64,000 bases of DNA from Lachnospiraceae bacterium (GTDB lineage Bacteria > Bacillota > Clostridia > Lachnospirales > Lachnospiraceae), in assembly GCA_022781985.1 (NCBI GenBank), contig JALESH010000086.1, forward strand, positions 1-64,000, written 5' to 3'. The notes under the pieces are model-generated. The model ran no database searches and was not told where the DNA came from. It worked only from the letters and a program-made list of their open reading frames with translations. Shown here one piece after another: positions 61,990-64,000 of the stretch; position 1 is the first letter of the stretch, and every line of letters starts with the position of its first letter. The position numbers were made by a program, and so were the translations under genes.

Positions 61990-62739
61990 TTACCTTTCCA
62001 TCTCCGCATTCATTTTATACAGATAAGCATGTCCCTTTTTTCCAAGCCTTTCTATAATTCCCAGGTGGAAAAGGATATGCAGGGTCAATCCGGCTGTCTT
62101 TGCACACAATTTGGCTGTTCTTGCCAGATCGCCGGAGGTAAACTCTTCCGGCAGTTCATAGGGTAAAAAGCATAGGTAATCCTCCCGCCTTTCAATAATC
62201 ACCTCATCAAAAAGAGCGATGGGTATACGGTCGTAGCGGCAGGAGCCTTTCTTTCTGTCCTTACTCCATCCGTTTAACAGGCGGTACTCCTCCATATCCA
62301 CCAGCGGAAAACGGAAATGAAGGTTCTCCCGGCAGAGGAAGTCTTTGATCCGATACAGCTCGGAGAAAGCCCTGTATGCATTGCCGGTTACGGGGCTTTT
62401 TCGCCTTTGTGACAGTTCTCCTGTCTTCTCATCCATCCAGATCAGCCATTTGGTATGTGGAATGGGGTAGACTAAGGTAACGGTATACTCAGAAAGGAAA
62501 GCATTCAGTTTCTCCCTTATCCTGTAAAAGCTGCCGTTTTGAATCTCTATGATCTCTGTGCCGGTATAGATATCCGCCACATAGGCGCCCAGCGGGATCT
62601 CATGCATGCCTTCATCCGGGGCATAATAATTCTTAAACACCGCATGGAGGGTTTTCTCCTGCAGGGTTCCGATTCCTGTCCTCTCCCGCTGTTTTCCAAT
62701 CACCCTATTCCTTGCCTCTTGAAAAAGTCTCTCATCCAT
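61990..62739 (-). CDS. PD-(D/E)xK-nuclease-like protein of unknown function
   Basis: A 249-residue protein with no named family known to me. The N-terminal part has the order of a restriction-endonuclease-like core: E28 in LQEKTLHAVFKNYY, D56 in AYVADIYTG, and E65-I-Q67 in TEIIEIQNGSFYRIREKL, where glutamine takes the place of the usual lysine. Conserved-looking stretches follow (TLVYPIPHTKWLIWMDEKTGE, RRKSPVTGN). The last 60 residues (FTSGDLARTAKLCAKTAGLTLHILFHLGIIERLGKKGHAYLY) look like a winged helix. It lies 21 bp after trpS and 6 bp before miaB, upstream of mutSL, suggesting a nucleic-acid role. This is inference from motifs and context. Confidence 0.82.
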   Translation of the reverse strand: MDERLFQEARNRVIGKQRERTGIGTLQEKTLHAVFKNYYAPDEGMHEIPLGAYVADIYTGTEIIEIQNGSFYRIREKLNAFLSEYTVTLVYPIPHTKWLIWMDEKTGELSQRRKSPVTGNAYRAFSELYRIKDFLCRENLHFRFPLVDMEEYRLLNGWSKDRKKGSCRYDRIPIALFDEVIIERREDYLCFLPYELPEEFTSGDLARTAKLCAKTAGLTLHILFHLGIIERLGKKGHAYLYKMNAEMER

Positions 62740-62760
62740 GGCCCTGTCCCTGACGGCTTC

Positions 62761-63765
62761 CTAACGGATTCGTTCGGGGAAGCCCACCTTCTTCTGTACC
62801 TTACGAAGAGTCTTACCTGCATAATAATTGGCCTTCTCTCCATTTTCTTTGATAACGCTGTCGATATATGCCTTATCCCTGATCAATTCGTGAAAGCGTT
62901 CCTGTACCGGCCGAAGCACATCTGCCACGGATTCTCCCACAGCCAGCTTGAAATCACCATAGCCCCTGCCTTCGAATTCTTTCTCAGCTTCCTCCGGGGT
63001 TCTGCCATTGCAGGCACAGTAGATTTCAATCAGGTTTTTGATGCCCGGCTGTTCGTCTCTGTATCTTACTGCTGCCTCTGAATCGGTTACTGCTCTCTTG
63101 AATTTACGGATGATGGCATCCCTATCATCCATCAGAAAGATGCTGGCATTGAGGTTATCATCGGATTTGGACATTTTTTTAGTCGGATCCTGAAGACTCA
63201 TAATCCTGGCTCCCGCTTTCCCTACATAGGGTTCCGGAATGGTAAATACCTCCCCATATACTCCGTTGAACCGCTGTGCAATATCCCTGGTGATTTCCAG
63301 ATGCTGCAGCTGATCCCTGCCCACAGGCACCACATCAGCCTGATAGAGCAGAATATCGGCTGCCATCAGCACAGGATAGGTGTAGAGCCCGGCATTGATA
63401 TTGTCCGAATGCTTTGCTATCTTATCCTTGAACTGAGTCATGCGGTTCAGCTCTCCCATATAGGTAAAGCAGTTGAGTATCCATGCCAGCTCAGCATGTC
63501 CCGACACATGGGACTGGTAGTAGATGCAGTTCTTTTTCGGATCCAGCCCTGCTGCAATGTACAAAGTCAGAAGATTCCTGGCCCGCTTCCGGAGTTCTGC
63601 CGGATCCTGCCTGACTGTTATGGAATGTAAATCCACGACGGAATAAAAGCATTCATATTCATCGCTTAAGCTGACCCAGTTTTTGAGAGCTCCCAGATAG
63701 TTACCAAGAGTAAGCGTACCTGTTGCCTGCATTCCGCTGAAAAGTATCCTTTTGCCATCTATCAT
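62761..63765 (-). CDS. trpS: Tryptophanyl-tRNA synthetase
   Basis: A 334-residue class I synthetase. The HIGH-type motif is TGTLTLGNYLGALKN (TxGN), and KKMSKSDDN is the KMSKS loop. Other landmarks are YSVVDLHSITV, PVLMAADILLYQADVVPVGRDQLQHLEITRDIAQRFN. The ATG at 63765 follows GGAGG by eight bases; a TTG at 63780 overlaps the ribosome site. First gene of the long minus-strand unit. No T-box leader was found before it. Confidence 0.95.
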   Translation of the reverse strand: MIDGKRILFSGMQATGTLTLGNYLGALKNWVSLSDEYECFYSVVDLHSITVRQDPAELRKRARNLLTLYIAAGLDPKKNCIYYQSHVSGHAELAWILNCFTYMGELNRMTQFKDKIAKHSDNINAGLYTYPVLMAADILLYQADVVPVGRDQLQHLEITRDIAQRFNGVYGEVFTIPEPYVGKAGARIMSLQDPTKKMSKSDDNLNASIFLMDDRDAIIRKFKRAVTDSEAAVRYRDEQPGIKNLIEIYCACNGRTPEEAEKEFEGRGYGDFKLAVGESVADVLRPVQERFHELIRDKAYIDSVIKENGEKANYYAGKTLRKVQKKVGFPERIR

Positions 63766-63798
63766 CGCTATTGCCTCCAAGCATTTTCATTCATCACA

Positions 63799-63836
63799 TA
63801 CACTTTAGTGTAGCATCTGTCCACCTTATTCGTCAA
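63799..63836 (-). promoter_or_regulatory. trpS promoter with overlapping palindrome
   Basis: On the minus strand TTGACG (63836-63831), an 18-bp spacer and TACACT (63812-63807). The -10 box is part of the palindrome TACAC-TAAA-GTGTA (63812-63799), a position suited to a repressor. Confidence 0.6.
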
Positions 63837-63880
63837 CAAAATAAAGTTTGCAGACTTCCTGCATGGGTGGCCTCGTCACT

Positions 63881-63990
63881 GCTCCGGCCTGCATGTAAAT
63901 ACAGCCAAGCGGGCATCCAGCCTTCGCTGAAAGCGGCTTTAAAGGGCTGGATGCCGTTACCGGAGCGACCCAAGGGAGTGAACAGTAACG
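63881..63990. repeat. Structured intergenic element at right edge
   Basis: Nested inverted repeats: GCTCCGG (63881-63887) with CCGGAGC (63960-63966), and inside them GGCATCCAGCC (63912-63922) with GGCTGGATGCC (63945-63955), both perfect. CGTTAC (63955-63960) and GTAACG (63985-63990) give an alternative stem. No reading frame is evident. It may be an interspersed repeat or a structured RNA that continues outside the window. Confidence 0.4.
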
Positions 63991-64000
63991 TGGCTTCAGG

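Noticed and set aside
63781-64000. T-box leader for trpS
   Set aside because: GGGTGG occurs near 63865 on the plus strand, but trpS is on the minus strand and neither the specifier region nor the AGGGTGGNACCGCG sequence is present.

Overview
The window looks like chromosomal core DNA of a Gram-positive Clostridia, most likely a member of the Lachnospiraceae. Support: moderate GC content, AGGAGG ribosome sites, TTGACA/TATAAT promoters, several gene blocks typical of Firmicutes (mreBCD-pbp2-minCDE-rodA-mgsA; rplU-prp-rpmA-obgE; yhbY-nadD-yqeK-rsfS; mutS-mutL-miaA), L27 with a cleavable N-terminal extension next to the Prp protease, a LexA/YneA-like divergent pair and HisZ-dependent short HisG. 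The genus cannot be fixed from the sequence alone. No tRNA, rRNA, CRISPR array, insertion sequence or prophage was seen.

Layout, plus strand 1-32.8 kb: an FMN riboswitch followed by ribD-ribE-ribBA-ribH and a HAD phosphatase; a divergent Fur-like regulator behind a strong promoter and palindromes; a HAD phosphatase, a YgiQ-type radical SAM enzyme, an SDR dehydrogenase, a membrane protein, an RluA-type pseudouridine synthase and RecU; a histidine operon (hisZ-hisG-hisD-hisB-hisIE) whose last gene carries a HisF-like domain without its catalytic aspartates; a PdaA-like deacetylase and two small membrane proteins; a radical SAM pair (TIGR03960/TIGR03936 type) followed by RNase G and a Nudix hydrolase; the L21-leader block rplU-prp-rpmA, obgE, yhbY, nadD, yqeK, rsfS; and a branched-chain amino acid ABC transporter (livJ-livH-livM-livG-livF) followed by a cytidylate-kinase-like gene.

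Around 32.8-37.4 kb the orientation is mixed: lexA (-) and a yneA-like LysM gene (+) diverge from a region with four LexA-box-like sites, followed by an XerS-like tyrosine recombinase (-), an AI-2E-family permease (+) and a second cytidylate-kinase-like gene (-).

From 37.4 kb to the end almost everything is on the minus strand. Read in transcription order from the right edge: trpS, an uncharacterised PD-(D/E)xK-like protein, miaB, mutS, mutL, miaA and a PLP-dependent methionine-gamma-lyase-like protein; radC, mreB, mreC, mreD, pbp2, minC, minD, minE, rodA, mgsA and a lipoprotein D,D-carboxypeptidase, which together form a cell-shape and division cluster; a small P-loop protein, an HlyD-like membrane protein, yggS and sepF; then aroB, a RluD-type pseudouridine synthase and the kinase-like gene.

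Most of the window is housekeeping. The points most worth a second look are the HisF-like pseudoenzyme domain fused to HisIE, the PD-(D/E)xK-like gene between trpS and miaB, the Asp-to-Glu change at the catalytic position of methylglyoxal synthase, the roughly 240-residue insert in PBP2, the HAD phosphatase in the riboflavin operon, and the HlyD-like protein in the sepF unit.
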